Below, in pieces: positions 25,227 to 35,500 of a stretch of DNA of 64,000 nt. The notes under the pieces were generated by a model, which saw nothing but the letters and a program-made list of their open reading frames with translations, searched no databases and was not told the DNA's origin. The stretch's first letter is position 1, and each line of letters opens with the position of its first letter. The translations under genes and the position numbers were made by a program. Source of the stretch: Myxococcales bacterium (GTDB lineage: Bacteria > Myxococcota > B64-G9); the NCBI GenBank assembly GCA_012798435.1, contig JAAZNF010000061.1, positions 51,155-115,154 on the forward strand, given 5' to 3'.

Positions 25227-26198
25227 TCAGGGACTTTCGGACGGAAGCGCGAGATCGACCACCTCGCCCGAGGCGCGCACCGTGGCACGGTAGCTCTGTC
25301 CCGGCTGGTAGGTTCGCCAGCGGGCCTCGTCGGAAGCCTGGAAGACTCGCTCCTTCCCTTCCTTGTCACGCAGGTGGACCCGGAAGATCTCGTGGCGTCG
25401 CCCCTCCCGCTCCTTCTCGGCGAGCTTCACCTCGGGCCAGCGCGGGGCCAGGTCCTTGGCCGAGGCCGAGAGGTCCCGGTCTTTCTTCCAGCGCTCGATG
25501 AGGAAGCGGATCTTGTCGCGGTACACGGGGTTGTCGCGGTACACCGGCCGGTCCTCGAAGACGTCCTCGAAGTAACCGTTGCCGAGGTCGCGCGTGCCCA
25601 CCTTGACCCGCTCGGTGCCGGTCTGGACCTTCTCGGTGCGGAACACCTCGCGCGAGCGCGAGACCTCGCGCCCGCCGGCGGGCACCTCGCCCTCCCAGGC
25701 CTCCTCGGTCACGGTCTTGAATTTTTCGACCTCAACGACCCGCTCCCAGGAATGGCCGGTGACGGTGAGGTCTTCGTTGTGGGTTCGAAAGACGAAGAAC
25801 CACAGCCCACCGAGGACCAGGGCGACGACACCGAGCACGATGCCCAGGATCTTCTTCTTGCCGCCGGGAGGAGTGACAGGCTTCGGCGCTGCCGGGGGCT
25901 GGTCGCGGATCTCGCGCACCGCGCGCTTGCCCTCGCTGCCGTCGCTGCCCGCGCCGCAGCCGCCGCAGAATTTCGCGTCCGCGGGGTTGTCGTCGCCGCA
26001 GTAACCGCAGCGCCAGTCCGGGCCCTTCTTGGCGCGCTCCAGCGCGGCCGTGTCGGTGACCTCGGCGGCGTCCGGCGGGAGGTAGAACTTCACTCCCTGA
26101 TCCCGTGGCGCGCCGCAGCCCAGACAGTGGTTGTCCGGGCCCCGGTTGCCGACACGCCCGCAGTACTTGCAATCCCAGCGTCCCTCGCGGATGGCCAT
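25227..26198 (-). CDS. Double zinc-ribbon single-pass membrane protein
   Basis: 323 residues. Two N-terminal CxxC pairs of RanBP2/zinc-ribbon type (CKYCG...CLGCG at about 10-34; CGYCG...CGGCG at about 60-80), a basic linker, one TM helix (about 115-137, ILGIVLGVVALVLGGLWFFVF), and a charged extracytoplasmic domain (about 140-320) that may be beta-rich, with repeated DRPVYRDNPVYRDK. The start at 26198 (MAIREGRW) follows GGGAGAGATC; the track's upstream extension overlaps the PIG-L gene and is rejected. Function unknown; a zinc-ribbon sensor coupled to an outer domain is one possibility. Confidence 0.8.
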   Translation of the reverse strand: MAIREGRWDCKYCGRVGNRGPDNHCLGCGAPRDQGVKFYLPPDAAEVTDTAALERAKKGPDWRCGYCGDDNPADAKFCGGCGAGSDGSEGKRAVREIRDQPPAAPKPVTPPGGKKKILGIVLGVVALVLGGLWFFVFRTHNEDLTVTGHSWERVVEVEKFKTVTEEAWEGEVPAGGREVSRSREVFRTEKVQTGTERVKVGTRDLGNGYFEDVFEDRPVYRDNPVYRDKIRFLIERWKKDRDLSASAKDLAPRWPEVKLAEKEREGRRHEIFRVHLRDKEGKERVFQASDEARWRTYQPGQSYRATVRASGEVVDLALPSESP

Positions 26199-26224
26199 GA
26201 TCTCTCCCGTCTCCCGTCTTGGAG

Positions 26225-27127
26225 TCAGACCGGTTCTTCGGGATCGTATCGTTCGCGCCAGGGATCGGTCTGGCGCAGGCACAGGATCTCGAACAGGCCC
26301 GGGTGCGCGCGCACCGAACCCATATCGTTCTTCTGGGTGCGGTGCAGCCGGGTCGCGTGCAACATGAAATCCAGGCAGCTCTCGCCGTAGCGGCACGGCA
26401 GGGTGGCGTCGAAGGTCTCCGTGACCGGGCCCGGATCGGCGCGCAGGATGAGGCGGAAGAGCAACGAGCGGTTGAGCAGGTAGTAGGTGCGCTTCACCGG
26501 ATGGGGCGCCTCGCCCGCGGTCGCCTCATCCGCCGCCAGCCGCACGGCCGTACTGGCGATGCGCGAGGCCAGCTGGTGCTCGGGGTGGCCGGTGGCACCG
26601 TGGGTGGGCTCGAAGGTGAGCACCACGTCCGGCCGGAAGCGCCGGATGGCCTTCACCGTGAGCGCGACCGGGTCCACGACCTCCCGCCAGCGCCGGTAGA
26701 TCTCGTGCCGCGGCGGAAAGCTGGACACCGGCAGCGGGGCGTTGAACAGCCGTTCGTGCTGGAGATGGGCGCGGTAGCGCAGAGCCACCCGCCGCATCTC
26801 CTCTCCGCGCACGGTGGCCAGGTCCGGATGGCAGCCCCGCGAAAGCCCGCACTCGCCTCCATCGCCGTGGGTGAACACCAGCATGGACACCGGGTTGCCG
26901 TAGAAGATGCTGGCGCGCGCCAAAATCGAGCCCGAGAAGCACTCGTCGTCGGGGTGGGCGGCGATCCACATCACCCGCGCCCCCTGGGAGAGCAGCTCGT
27001 CCAGCGGCTCGGGCTCCGGCGACCCGTCGGGCCGCCGCGGCGCCATCAGGCTGACGCAACCGAGGCCCGACACGGCGGGCAGCGCCGTAAGCGCGAAGGC
27101 CGCCTTGAGAAACTCCCGTCGTTCCAT
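26225..27127 (-). CDS. PIG-L-family deacetylase, predicted Tat lipoprotein
   Basis: 300 residues. N-terminus MERREFLKAAFALTALPAVSGLGC combines a Tat-like RREFLK motif with a lipobox (GLGC). The catalytic domain has the zinc/acid motif AHPDDE (about residues 60-65), then HGDGGE and GATGHPEH (the family's HxxGHxDH). The family removes N-acetyl groups from sugars such as GlcNAc derivatives. Location outside the cytoplasm suggests action on an envelope glycan (inference). The start at 27127 has GGAGG upstream. 26 nt upstream of the zinc-ribbon gene. Confidence 0.87.
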   Translation of the reverse strand: MERREFLKAAFALTALPAVSGLGCVSLMAPRRPDGSPEPEPLDELLSQGARVMWIAAHPDDECFSGSILARASIFYGNPVSMLVFTHGDGGECGLSRGCHPDLATVRGEEMRRVALRYRAHLQHERLFNAPLPVSSFPPRHEIYRRWREVVDPVALTVKAIRRFRPDVVLTFEPTHGATGHPEHQLASRIASTAVRLAADEATAGEAPHPVKRTYYLLNRSLLFRLILRADPGPVTETFDATLPCRYGESCLDFMLHATRLHRTQKNDMGSVRAHPGLFEILCLRQTDPWRERYDPEEPV

Positions 27128-27386
27128 GACTCGCCTCCGCGGCCTGCTCGACGAGCCCAAGTGTAGAACGCGAAAGCGGCGGGTTCAAGCCCCGGGCCGC
27201 CGCGCCTCCGGCCATCCGTTCGCGCCGCGCCAGATGCTCCCATCGCGGCCTGTTTAACGCCGGTCACCCGTTCGCGGCGCGCCAGGCGAGTCCTCTATGT
27301 AGCGGAGCCGGCTCGGCGGCGAGCAACTAAGAGGTTTCGCCGTCAAGCAGCCGCGCCCTGTGAAGATCTAGCGCGGCGTATGGATT

Positions 27387-27415
27387 TTGGATCCACGGGG
27401 CGGAAAGGCTAGGAT
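27387..27415 (+). promoter_or_regulatory. Putative promoter giving a leaderless mRNA
   Basis: TTGGAT, 17-nt spacer, TAGGAT; the -10 box ends 7 nt before the ATG at 27423, so the expected start site is at or next to the A of ATG. There is no Shine-Dalgarno. Confidence 0.45.
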
Positions 27416-27422
27416 ACCATCC

Positions 27423-29456
27423 ATGTCGAGGATCGGCGCCGCCGGCCGCATCGCCTCCGCCTGCGCGGGAGGAACCTGGACGGTCCTGGTGTCTCTGGCC
27501 TGGCTGGCCCAGACGGGCCTGCCCTCGGCGGCGACCGCCCCGCTCCTCTTCGGCACCCTGGCCCTGGGCGCGGCCATTCCCGGTCGCCGGCCGGGCCAGG
27601 CCGAGCGATGGCCCCTCGCCTGGCTCGGGATCGGCGCCTCGCTCGCCTGGCTGGCCGGGGGCGCCGCTGTCCTCCTGACTGCCAGTTCACTCGACGCCGG
27701 CCTCGACCTGTCCGCCCCCCGCGCCCTGCTCGTGATCGGGCCGGCGCTGTTTTCTCAGATCATCCTGGGGCTGCTCTTCCTCCCGGCCTGGACGCTCCTC
27801 GGCGTCCTGCTCGCCTCGCTCGGGACGCGAGGTGCCTTTTCATTCTCCCGCGGTCGGACCGTCACCAGCGCCATCGCCCTGCTCGGCATCGGCGTAAGCC
27901 TCCTCGGCTACCGCTACCTCGTCTCTGCTGCGGGCACGCTGCGCCTGGGCCTCGCCGGGATCATGCTGCTGCTGGCCGTCGTCTTGCCGGCAGCCGGCGT
28001 CCGGCGCTGGCTGGCTGGCGCCCTGGCGGCCGCGCTGCTGATGGGCCTCGGCTGGCCTTCGCTCGAAGCTCAAGTCCTGCGCCGTCTCACGGTTCATCGC
28101 GGTCCGGGCTCGCTGTCGACCTTCCCCGACTCGGCCCGGCGGGCGCTCGATCGCTTTTCCCCCTGGGGCCGGCTCACCCTCCTGGAGGTACCGACAGGCC
28201 TGGCCGCTTTTTTCGACGGACAGATCTCGTTCGTGCTGCCACGCGACATGCCTGCCATAGCCGAGGCGCAGGCGCTCTACCTGCGGGCGGACCTGGCGGC
28301 AGCGCAGCTCGTGCACGCGGGCGACCGGGTGGCGGTGCTGGGCAGCGGGGGCGGAATGCTGGCGGCGGCGGCGTTGCGCCTGGGCGCGGAGAGGGTCGTC
28401 TGGTCGGACCCGCTGTGTCTGGTCGAAACCGCCTTTCTGCAAGGAGACGAGAGCCGGGCCGGGTGGCTCGCGCATCCTCGCCTGGAGGTGAGGTGCGACA
28501 ACCCACGGAGCTTTTTCGCAGGGCACCGGGGATTCACACTGGTGGCGCTGGCCGCGCCGGTGATCGGCTGGACCGGCCCGCTCGACCTGACCAGCCTGGA
28601 GGCCCGCGACCTCACCCGGGAGGGCCTCGACGTCCTGCGGCGCGCGCTTTCGCCCGGCGGCGCCATCCTGGTGCCCCGCTTCTCAGACACCGATCGCTTC
28701 GCGACGGTGTTCGAACAGGCGGCATCTTCGCTGAGGCGGTCGGGGCTTTCGGTCCGCGGCTACCTCTGGCCGGCAGGAGCGAGCCACCCGGGCCGCCGAC
28801 CGTCGGTGCGCAGCGCTCAAGAGATGCTCGTCGCGGCCCAGGACGGTCGAGAGGCCTCCGGGCGCGATTCCCTGGCCACGCTGGATAACGCGTTGCGCCC
28901 GACGGGCGTGGAGATCGTCGTTTTCGACGAGGCGATCGGCTCCGGCAACGACGATGCCCGGGCGGCGCGGCTGAGCGTCTGGATTTCCAACCTGGACCAG
29001 GAGGCGGCCTGGGCCTGGCTCCTGGGTGCGGCGCTCTGGATGGCCCTCGTCGCCGCGTTCCTCGTCCTCATCAATCACCGGAGGGAATGCCTTCCCGTGC
29101 TCGCGAGCGGGGCGCTGCTCGGCGCCGGGGGAGCCTGGCTGGCGATGGCCCTGGGCGGAGAACTGCAACGCCTCCTGGTGTGCCCGCTCGATGCGCCTTA
29201 TCTTTCCTGGGCCGCCGCTCTCGCCCTCGTCGCCGTTGTATCCTGGATTCCCTGGCCGCGTCGTCCGGGTGGTCCGCCGGCAACGCATGTTCGCTTTGGC
29301 ACGATGGCCGGCGCCCTCTGGGGAGCGGGGATAGGGTGGGTCGGCGCGCTGGCGATCCACGCCAGCGTGGGCACACATCCGATCGAGATCCCGGCCACCA
29401 TGGCTCTGATCACCACCGCCGCCTTGGCGATCGCCCGTGGGAGCGAGGCGTCATGA
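27423..29456 (+). CDS. Spermidine-synthase-like multi-pass membrane protein
   Basis: 677 residues. About seven N-terminal TM helices (to about 225), then a cytosolic domain with a Rossmann-type glycine motif (DRVAVLGSGGGMLAAAALRLGAERVVWSD, about 302-330) and the order of elements seen in polyamine aminopropyltransferase-like proteins, then about four C-terminal TM helices. The canonical catalytic GGGDG/DxD motifs are altered (GSGGG), so true spermidine synthesis is doubtful; membrane-embedded SpeE-like proteins of unknown substrate are common. The start at 27423 (MSRIGAAG) is chosen because a promoter sits directly upstream. ATGA overlap with the next gene. Confidence 0.75.
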   Translation: MSRIGAAGRIASACAGGTWTVLVSLAWLAQTGLPSAATAPLLFGTLALGAAIPGRRPGQAERWPLAWLGIGASLAWLAGGAAVLLTASSLDAGLDLSAPRALLVIGPALFSQIILGLLFLPAWTLLGVLLASLGTRGAFSFSRGRTVTSAIALLGIGVSLLGYRYLVSAAGTLRLGLAGIMLLLAVVLPAAGVRRWLAGALAAALLMGLGWPSLEAQVLRRLTVHRGPGSLSTFPDSARRALDRFSPWGRLTLLEVPTGLAAFFDGQISFVLPRDMPAIAEAQALYLRADLAAAQLVHAGDRVAVLGSGGGMLAAAALRLGAERVVWSDPLCLVETAFLQGDESRAGWLAHPRLEVRCDNPRSFFAGHRGFTLVALAAPVIGWTGPLDLTSLEARDLTREGLDVLRRALSPGGAILVPRFSDTDRFATVFEQAASSLRRSGLSVRGYLWPAGASHPGRRPSVRSAQEMLVAAQDGREASGRDSLATLDNALRPTGVEIVVFDEAIGSGNDDARAARLSVWISNLDQEAAWAWLLGAALWMALVAAFLVLINHRRECLPVLASGALLGAGGAWLAMALGGELQRLLVCPLDAPYLSWAAALALVAVVSWIPWPRRPGGPPATHVRFGTMAGALWGAGIGWVGALAIHASVGTHPIEIPATMALITTAALAIARGSEAS

Positions 29457-30331
29457 CTTTGCGAACGCTCTTACAAGGAACCCGCCTCGGGGACGTGCTC
29501 CCCTGGGGCGGCGTGGCTCTGCTGGGCGCCATGCAAGCCCGCGGCGGTTGGCAGGGCCTCGATCTCGCTACGGCCGTGGCGGGTGTCCTGACGGTGCTCG
29601 GGCTCGCGCTGTTCGCCTTCCTTTTCAACGATCTCTGCGACCGCAACGAAAACCGGCGCGAGAATCGCCCGGATCGGTCGCTGGCGTCCGGCGCCTTTCC
29701 GCTCTGGCTGGGCATCGGCCTGGCCGGGTCTGGCGCGGCGCTCGCGCTCACCGGGCCGCTGGTGCTGGGCAACAGTTTCGTGATGACCTGGAGCCTCGCC
29801 TCGCTCGCGCTGGGCGCGGCCTACAGCGCGCCCTGGCCGCGGCTGAAGTGCCGTGCGGGGCTCGCCTCGCTCACCCATGTCATTCAGGGAACGCTGGCCT
29901 TCGCGCTGCCGGCCTGGCTCGCGCGCGGCCAGCTCGATCCGGCCGCCGCCGTCGCCGGTGTCTGGTTCGGACTGGTGTTCGCGGCCGGCCACCTGCACCA
30001 CGAGGTGCTGGACCTCGCCGCGGACCAGGCGGCGGGCACGCGAACCTTAGCGGTGCGCCGGGGCGGACGGACCGCCCTGTGGCTGGGGTTTGCATTGTTC
30101 GCATCCGCCGCCATCTGGTCGTCGTGGCTGGCCCTGGCCGGGCGAACGGCGTCGTGGTGGGGATGGACGCAGCTCGGGATGTTCCTCGCCTATGCCATGG
30201 GGTTCGCGTATTTCACCCGGGGCCGGCCCGACCCGGCGGGCGTTCGCCGCCTGCGCCAGCTCTACCGAATATCGTACCTCGCGGGAGGAGCGCTGCTTCT
30301 CGCCGCATCCTGGCACGGGGGGGCCGGATGA
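29453..30331 (+). CDS. UbiA-family prenyltransferase
   Basis: 292 residues with about eight or nine TM helices. First Asp-rich motif NDLCDRNENRRENRPDRSLASG (about 60-80) and a second (HHEVLDLAADQAAGTRTLAV, about 182-200) match the UbiA superfamily's NDxxDxxxDxxxxRP and DxxxD sites. It transfers a prenyl or lipid group to a small acceptor within the membrane; the acceptor is not predictable. Translationally coupled at both ends (ATGA overlaps with 27423 and 30328 genes), so the three products likely act together. Confidence 0.82.
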   Translation: MTLRTLLQGTRLGDVLPWGGVALLGAMQARGGWQGLDLATAVAGVLTVLGLALFAFLFNDLCDRNENRRENRPDRSLASGAFPLWLGIGLAGSGAALALTGPLVLGNSFVMTWSLASLALGAAYSAPWPRLKCRAGLASLTHVIQGTLAFALPAWLARGQLDPAAAVAGVWFGLVFAAGHLHHEVLDLAADQAAGTRTLAVRRGGRTALWLGFALFASAAIWSSWLALAGRTASWWGWTQLGMFLAYAMGFAYFTRGRPDPAGVRRLRQLYRISYLAGGALLLAASWHGGAG

Positions 30332-32487
30332 AAACGCCGCGCCATCCCGTCCTCGCCTGGCTCGGCCCGCTGGCCCTCGCCGCGCTCGTGGCCGGCCTGT
30401 TTGGCTGGACCGCCGGCGCGCCACCGATGCGCGACGACCTGCTGGTCACCGAGGAGAACCCGCACGCTTCTTCCGCTGGCAACATCCTGCGCTATTTCGT
30501 CAACGACCTGGACTGGCTGCCGGCCGGGGAGCGCGAGGTCCCAAGGCCATCGAGCCGGTTCGGGCTGTACCGCCCGCTGCTCGCCGCGAGCTACCATGTC
30601 GACGCCGCCTTGTGGGGACAGGACTTCGGCCGGTGGCGGTGGACCAATATCGGCCTGCACCTCGCCGCCACGCTCTTGCTCCTCGGGCTGGCGGGCCGGC
30701 TGTTGGCCTCGCGCCGAGCCGCGCTGGCCGCGGCGCTCGTGTTCGCGCTCCACCCGCTCCATGCGGAAGCCGTGTCCTGGCTGCTGGGCGGCCGCGCCGA
30801 GCTGCTGGCCGTGGTGTTCGTGCTCGCCTCCTGGTGGGCGTTCGCCGGATGCGAACTTGAGCGGAGGCGCGCTCGCGCGATGCGCGACGTGTTCTCGGCC
30901 GGGTCGTTCCTGCTCGCCCTGTGGAGCAAGGAGAACGCGCTGGTTCTCCCGGCCATCCTCTTCCTGCACGGCTGGCTGCTGGAGCGGCAATCCGCCGGCC
31001 GCGTTTTGCAGCGGCTCGTCCCGCACCTCGTGATCCTGGCCGCCTACCTCGCGCTGCGCTGGCTCGTCATGGGGCGCTTCGGCCCTCCGGTGGAAGCGCC
31101 GGCGCTGGCGCCACTCTCGGGGTTCGAGCGACTGGCGGCGATCCCGTTCCTGCTCGCCTGGTACCTGCGCCTGGCGGCCCTCCCCTTCCCGCTCGCGCCC
31201 GCCGAATGCTACCAGGCGCTGCCGGGCTGGTTCTCGCCCGCCATCGGAGTTCTCGCGGGGGCGGTGCTGATCGGGTCGTGCGCCGTGTGCCTGTGGCGCG
31301 CCGTGCGCGCGCGCGCGGGCGGCCACGAGATCGTGCCCTGGGTTGCGGCGCTCCTGTTCTTCGTGTGCCTCGGGCCGGTGGCCCACCTGGTGCCACTGCC
31401 GGTCCTCGTCGCCGAGCGTTTCCTGTACCTCCCCTCGGTCGCGGTGTGCCTGCTGCTGGGTTGGGCCGGCGAACGGCTGGCGCGGCACCGGAGCTGGCTC
31501 CTTCCCGCGGCGGGGATCCCGGTCCTGCTGGCCTTCGCCCTTCAGACCACGGCGGTCAACCTCCGCCTGTCCGATCCCGACCTGGAGTTCGCGGCGGCCG
31601 CGCGGTGCCGGCCGGACGATCCGGGGCCGGTGAACAATCTGGGCACCTACCTGCTACGTTCCGGCAAGATCGCCGAGGCGCTGGCCGCCTTCGAGCAGGC
31701 CATCGCCATCGACCCGGTCCCCGCCGAGGCCCGCTACAACCGGGCGCTGTCGCTGCAACGCCTGGGTCGCCGGCAGGAGGCCATCGAGGCCTATCGCGCC
31801 CTCTTGCGAGACACCCCCGGACACGCCTTGGCCCAGAACAACCTCGGGGTGCTGCTCACCGAGGTCGGGGACATCCAGGCGGCGCGGGAGGCGTTCGAGC
31901 GGGCCTACCGGAGCGATCCGGCCCATCCCGCGCCGCTCCTCAACCTGGCGGCGATCCTCCAGGCCGAAGGCCGACGCGAGGAGGCCGAACGCCTCTACCG
32001 CACCGCCCTGACCGCCGATCCGCGCGGCACCGAGGCGCGGCTCCAGTTGGGCCGGTTGCTCGAGGCATCGGGCCGGCGTCCCGAGGCGGAGACGCTCTAC
32101 CGCGAGATCCTGGCGCTGGTGCCGGGCCACGCCATGGCGCTCAACAACCTCGCCAACTTGCAGAAGGACCGGGGCGAGATCGCCGCGGCCGAGGAGAACT
32201 ACCGGGCCGCCATCGCCGCCGACCCGCGCTGCGCCCCGGCCCATTACAACCTGGCCACCTCGCTGCTCTCCCGCGGCGACGCCGAAGGCGCCACCCGCCA
32301 CTACCGGATCGCGCTGGACATCGCCCCCGACGACGTGTCGGCCTGGCTCGGGCTCGGCTACAGCGAGCTTGCGCGCGGCCGCGTCCAGGAGGCGAACGAG
32401 GCCGCGGCGAGGGCCGCCGCGCTGGCGCCCGAGGCTCCTCGCCTCGGCCGCCTGCGCTCCGCCATCCAGGCATCCTCCGCGCCGTGA
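30328..32487 (+). CDS. TMTC-like membrane glycosyltransferase with TPR domain
   Basis: 719 residues. About nine or ten TM helices (1-425) carrying the landmarks of the TMTC/DUF1736 class: MRDDLLVTEEN near the first loop, GLYRPLLAASYHVD, TNIGLHLAATLLLL, FALHPLHAEAVSWLLGGRAELLA, and ALWSKENALVLP. A C-terminal solenoid of about eight TPRs follows (about 430-715). Eukaryotic TMTCs are protein O-mannosyltransferases; bacterial homologues are mostly uncharacterised, so lipid-linked sugar transfer to exported proteins is inference. Starts with ATGA overlap on the UbiA gene and ends 40 nt from the convergent giant lipoprotein gene. Confidence 0.83.
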   Translation: MKTPRHPVLAWLGPLALAALVAGLFGWTAGAPPMRDDLLVTEENPHASSAGNILRYFVNDLDWLPAGEREVPRPSSRFGLYRPLLAASYHVDAALWGQDFGRWRWTNIGLHLAATLLLLGLAGRLLASRRAALAAALVFALHPLHAEAVSWLLGGRAELLAVVFVLASWWAFAGCELERRRARAMRDVFSAGSFLLALWSKENALVLPAILFLHGWLLERQSAGRVLQRLVPHLVILAAYLALRWLVMGRFGPPVEAPALAPLSGFERLAAIPFLLAWYLRLAALPFPLAPAECYQALPGWFSPAIGVLAGAVLIGSCAVCLWRAVRARAGGHEIVPWVAALLFFVCLGPVAHLVPLPVLVAERFLYLPSVAVCLLLGWAGERLARHRSWLLPAAGIPVLLAFALQTTAVNLRLSDPDLEFAAAARCRPDDPGPVNNLGTYLLRSGKIAEALAAFEQAIAIDPVPAEARYNRALSLQRLGRRQEAIEAYRALLRDTPGHALAQNNLGVLLTEVGDIQAAREAFERAYRSDPAHPAPLLNLAAILQAEGRREEAERLYRTALTADPRGTEARLQLGRLLEASGRRPEAETLYREILALVPGHAMALNNLANLQKDRGEIAAAEENYRAAIAADPRCAPAHYNLATSLLSRGDAEGATRHYRIALDIAPDDVSAWLGLGYSELARGRVQEANEAAARAAALAPEAPRLGRLRSAIQASSAP

Positions 32488-32527
32488 GCGGATCCCCAGG
32501 GGACCGCCAGGGCATTCGCCCCGGCGC

Positions 32528-35500
32528 CTACGGCATGGCCCGGCCCTGGATGATGCGCACGATGAGTTCGCGCGGGTAGCCGGGCGGGTAGGTGCTGTCG
32601 GTGAGGAACAGGAGCGCGTTGTAGAAGATCTCCTGTACCTGCTGGCTCGAGGCGTTGGGGCTGCGCAGCCAGCCGGCCGATACGATGGCCGGCACGTCGA
32701 AGACGGTGGGGCTGGCCAGGCTGGGGTTGATGCCCACCCGCGCCGCGACCATGGCCACCATGCCCAGGTCCCAGGCCGAGCCGTTCACCTGCGCGCCGCC
32801 GGTGATGGCGCCCAGGAAGGTGCCGGCCACCGCGGTGAAGTAGGTCACGCCCAGGGTGGTCGGCAGGTTGGCCGAGTTGCCCTGGCCAGTGAGGTTGCCG
32901 AGCCACAGGTTGCACTCGGTCTCGGAGGCGTTGGCGAAGGCGTAGGTGGTCTGCCAGAAGCTCTGGTAGGTGTTGTTCTGGCTGAGGCGGATGGCCGGGT
33001 TGAGGTGGCGCGACTGGGTGTTCGTCTCGTCGGCGCCGCGCACGATGAGCGAGTTGACCCCGTTGTTGTTGCCCAAGCCCATGTCGGTGAAGGTCCCGGG
33101 CTGCATCCGCGGCACCGTGGCCACCACGGTGTTGCCGTCCAGGAGGCTGTTCGAGCTCAGGCCGTCCACCGTGCCGATCAGCACCGCCGAGCGGATCACG
33201 CTCGACAGGTGGCGCACGGTGGCCACGCCGGTGGTGGAGTGCGGGCCGGCCACGATGGACACCGCGTTGGAGGGCGTGACCTTGTCCGGGTTGAAGGCCG
33301 AGAGCGCGATGGTGTGCCCGGCCAGCGAGAGCGGGTTGCCGCACACGTCGAGGCCGAGGAGTTTCACGTTGGCCTCGCTGCCGTCGAGGGTGCCGGTGTC
33401 GGCGTAGATGAAGACGGGCTTCGAGGCCAGCCGCCAGAAGTTGGCCGGGGCCACCACCGTGCTGGGCAGGTTGCCGAAGTTGGCGGCGCTGCCGTCGGCG
33501 GTGCCGTGCTGGTTCTTGCAGATGGTGGTGGTACCGTCGTTGACGGCGACGCTAGCCGCGCCGGGCAGGCCCTCCGGGATGGGCACGGTGATGGATGTGG
33601 TGGACTGCGCGCTCGGGGTCACCGGCACGCCACCGATCCAGACGGTGTTGCCGCTGGCGGCGAAGCCCGTCCCGGTGATGGTGAGCGTGCCACCGGCGCT
33701 GAGCGGAGCCGAGGGGACACCGTGGGTCGTCCCGGTGCTGGCGGAGAGCCCGGTGATGGTCAGGGTGTAGCTATTGAAGTCCGCCAGGTAGGTCGGTGCC
33801 TGGGAGTCGTTGGACCACTTGGTCTGGATCAGCGGGCCGAAGGCCGGGTTGGTGGGCGGCGCCGCCAGGGTGCTGGTCGGAACGGTGATGGTGCTGGCGA
33901 GCTGGATGGCGGAGCCGGCGAAGAAGTGCACCGTCTGGGCGTTGGCGCTGGCGCTCACCACCACCAGCCCGGTGTCGGCGGCCGGCGTCTGCAAGCGTAC
34001 CCGCGCCTGGCCGTTCGCGTCGGTCGGGACCTGGAGACTGCTCGCCGGGTTGCCGAGGTCGTCGATGAGCACGCCCAGGGTGTTGTTGCAGTCCTTGAGG
34101 ATGTTCATGGGGCAGATTCGGTCCGAGGAGGAGTCCTGGCAGGCGTACTGGGTCTGGGCGTCACCGAAGCACACCGTGCCGAGCCCGGCCACACTGAAGG
34201 TGACCAGTTGGCCGGGGATGGGGTTGCCCGCGCCGTCGTTGAGCTGCACCCGGAGCGGGTTGGGCAGGATGGTGGAATGCGGCCCGAACTGGGCGTTGCC
34301 CGAGATGCGCCGCAGGCCCGGCTGGGTGCTGAACGGGATGACCTCGGCGGCCACGATGGGGTTGGCGTACCCTGCGCAGCCCTCGTCGATGCAGCCATCG
34401 CAGTCGTTGTCGATGGTGTCGCAGCGCGTCTCGACGTACTGGAAGTCGGGGTGGGCGGATGGGTTGGGGTTCGGGGTATGGGTGCAGGTCCCGTCGCCGT
34501 TGCAGCTATCGTCGGTGCAGGGCATGTGATCGTCGCAGGAATAGGCCGTGCCGGTACAGGTGCCCGACTGGCAGGTGTCTGGATAGGTGCACGGTTGCCC
34601 GTCATTGCACGGGGTACCATTGGGTCTGTTCGGGTTGCTGCACGTCCCCGTGGCCGGGTTACACGTCCCCGCGTCGTGGCACTGATCGAGCGGCGTGCAG
34701 ACGACCGGGTTCGCGCCGGTACACGTCCCCGACTGGCAGGTGTCGGTCTGCGTACACAGGTTCCCATCATTGCACGGCGTGCCGTTGGGCTTCTCCGGGT
34801 TGCTGCAGGTCCCCGTGGCCGGGTTGCACGTCCCCGCGTTGTGGCACTGATCGAGCGGCGTGCAGACGACCGGGTTCGCGCCGGTACACGTCCCCGACTG
34901 GCAAGTGTCCGTCTGCGTGCACAGGTTGCCATCGTTACAGCTCGTGCCGTTGGGTTTCTCCGGGTTGCTGCAGGTCCCCGTAGCCGGGTTGCACGTCCCC
35001 GCGTCGTGGCACTGATCGAGCGGCGTGCACACCACCGGGTTGGCGCCGGTGCAACTCCCGCTCTGGCAGGTGTCGGTCTGCGTGCACAGGTTGCCGTCGT
35101 TGCAGCTCGTCCCATCAGGCTTGGTGGGGTTGCTGCACTGCCCCGTCGCCGGGTTGCACGTGCCGGCGTTGTGACATTGATCGAGCGGTGTGCACACCAC
35201 CGGGTTGGCGCCGACACACACGCCGCTCTGGCAGGTGTCGCTCTGCGTGCACAGGTTCCCGTCGTTGCACGGGGTCCCGTTCGTCACGTTGGCGTACTGA
35301 CACACGCCGCCTACGCAGTTGTCGTTGGTGCAGGCGTTGTTGTCGTTACAGTCGGAGGGGCTCTGGCACTGCATGCACCCCGTGTCGGTCATGTCGGTGA
35401 AGGTGTCGCAGTCGTTGTCCAGGAGGTCCGCGCACTTGGGGTTTCCGTACGGTCCCTCGACCACACCAGGATTTACCAAGGGCCGCGTATCATCGCAGTC

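Noticed and set aside
27150-27225. gggttcaagcccc, another T-arm-like word
   Set aside because: Only four of five stem pairs form and no cloverleaf can be built in either direction.
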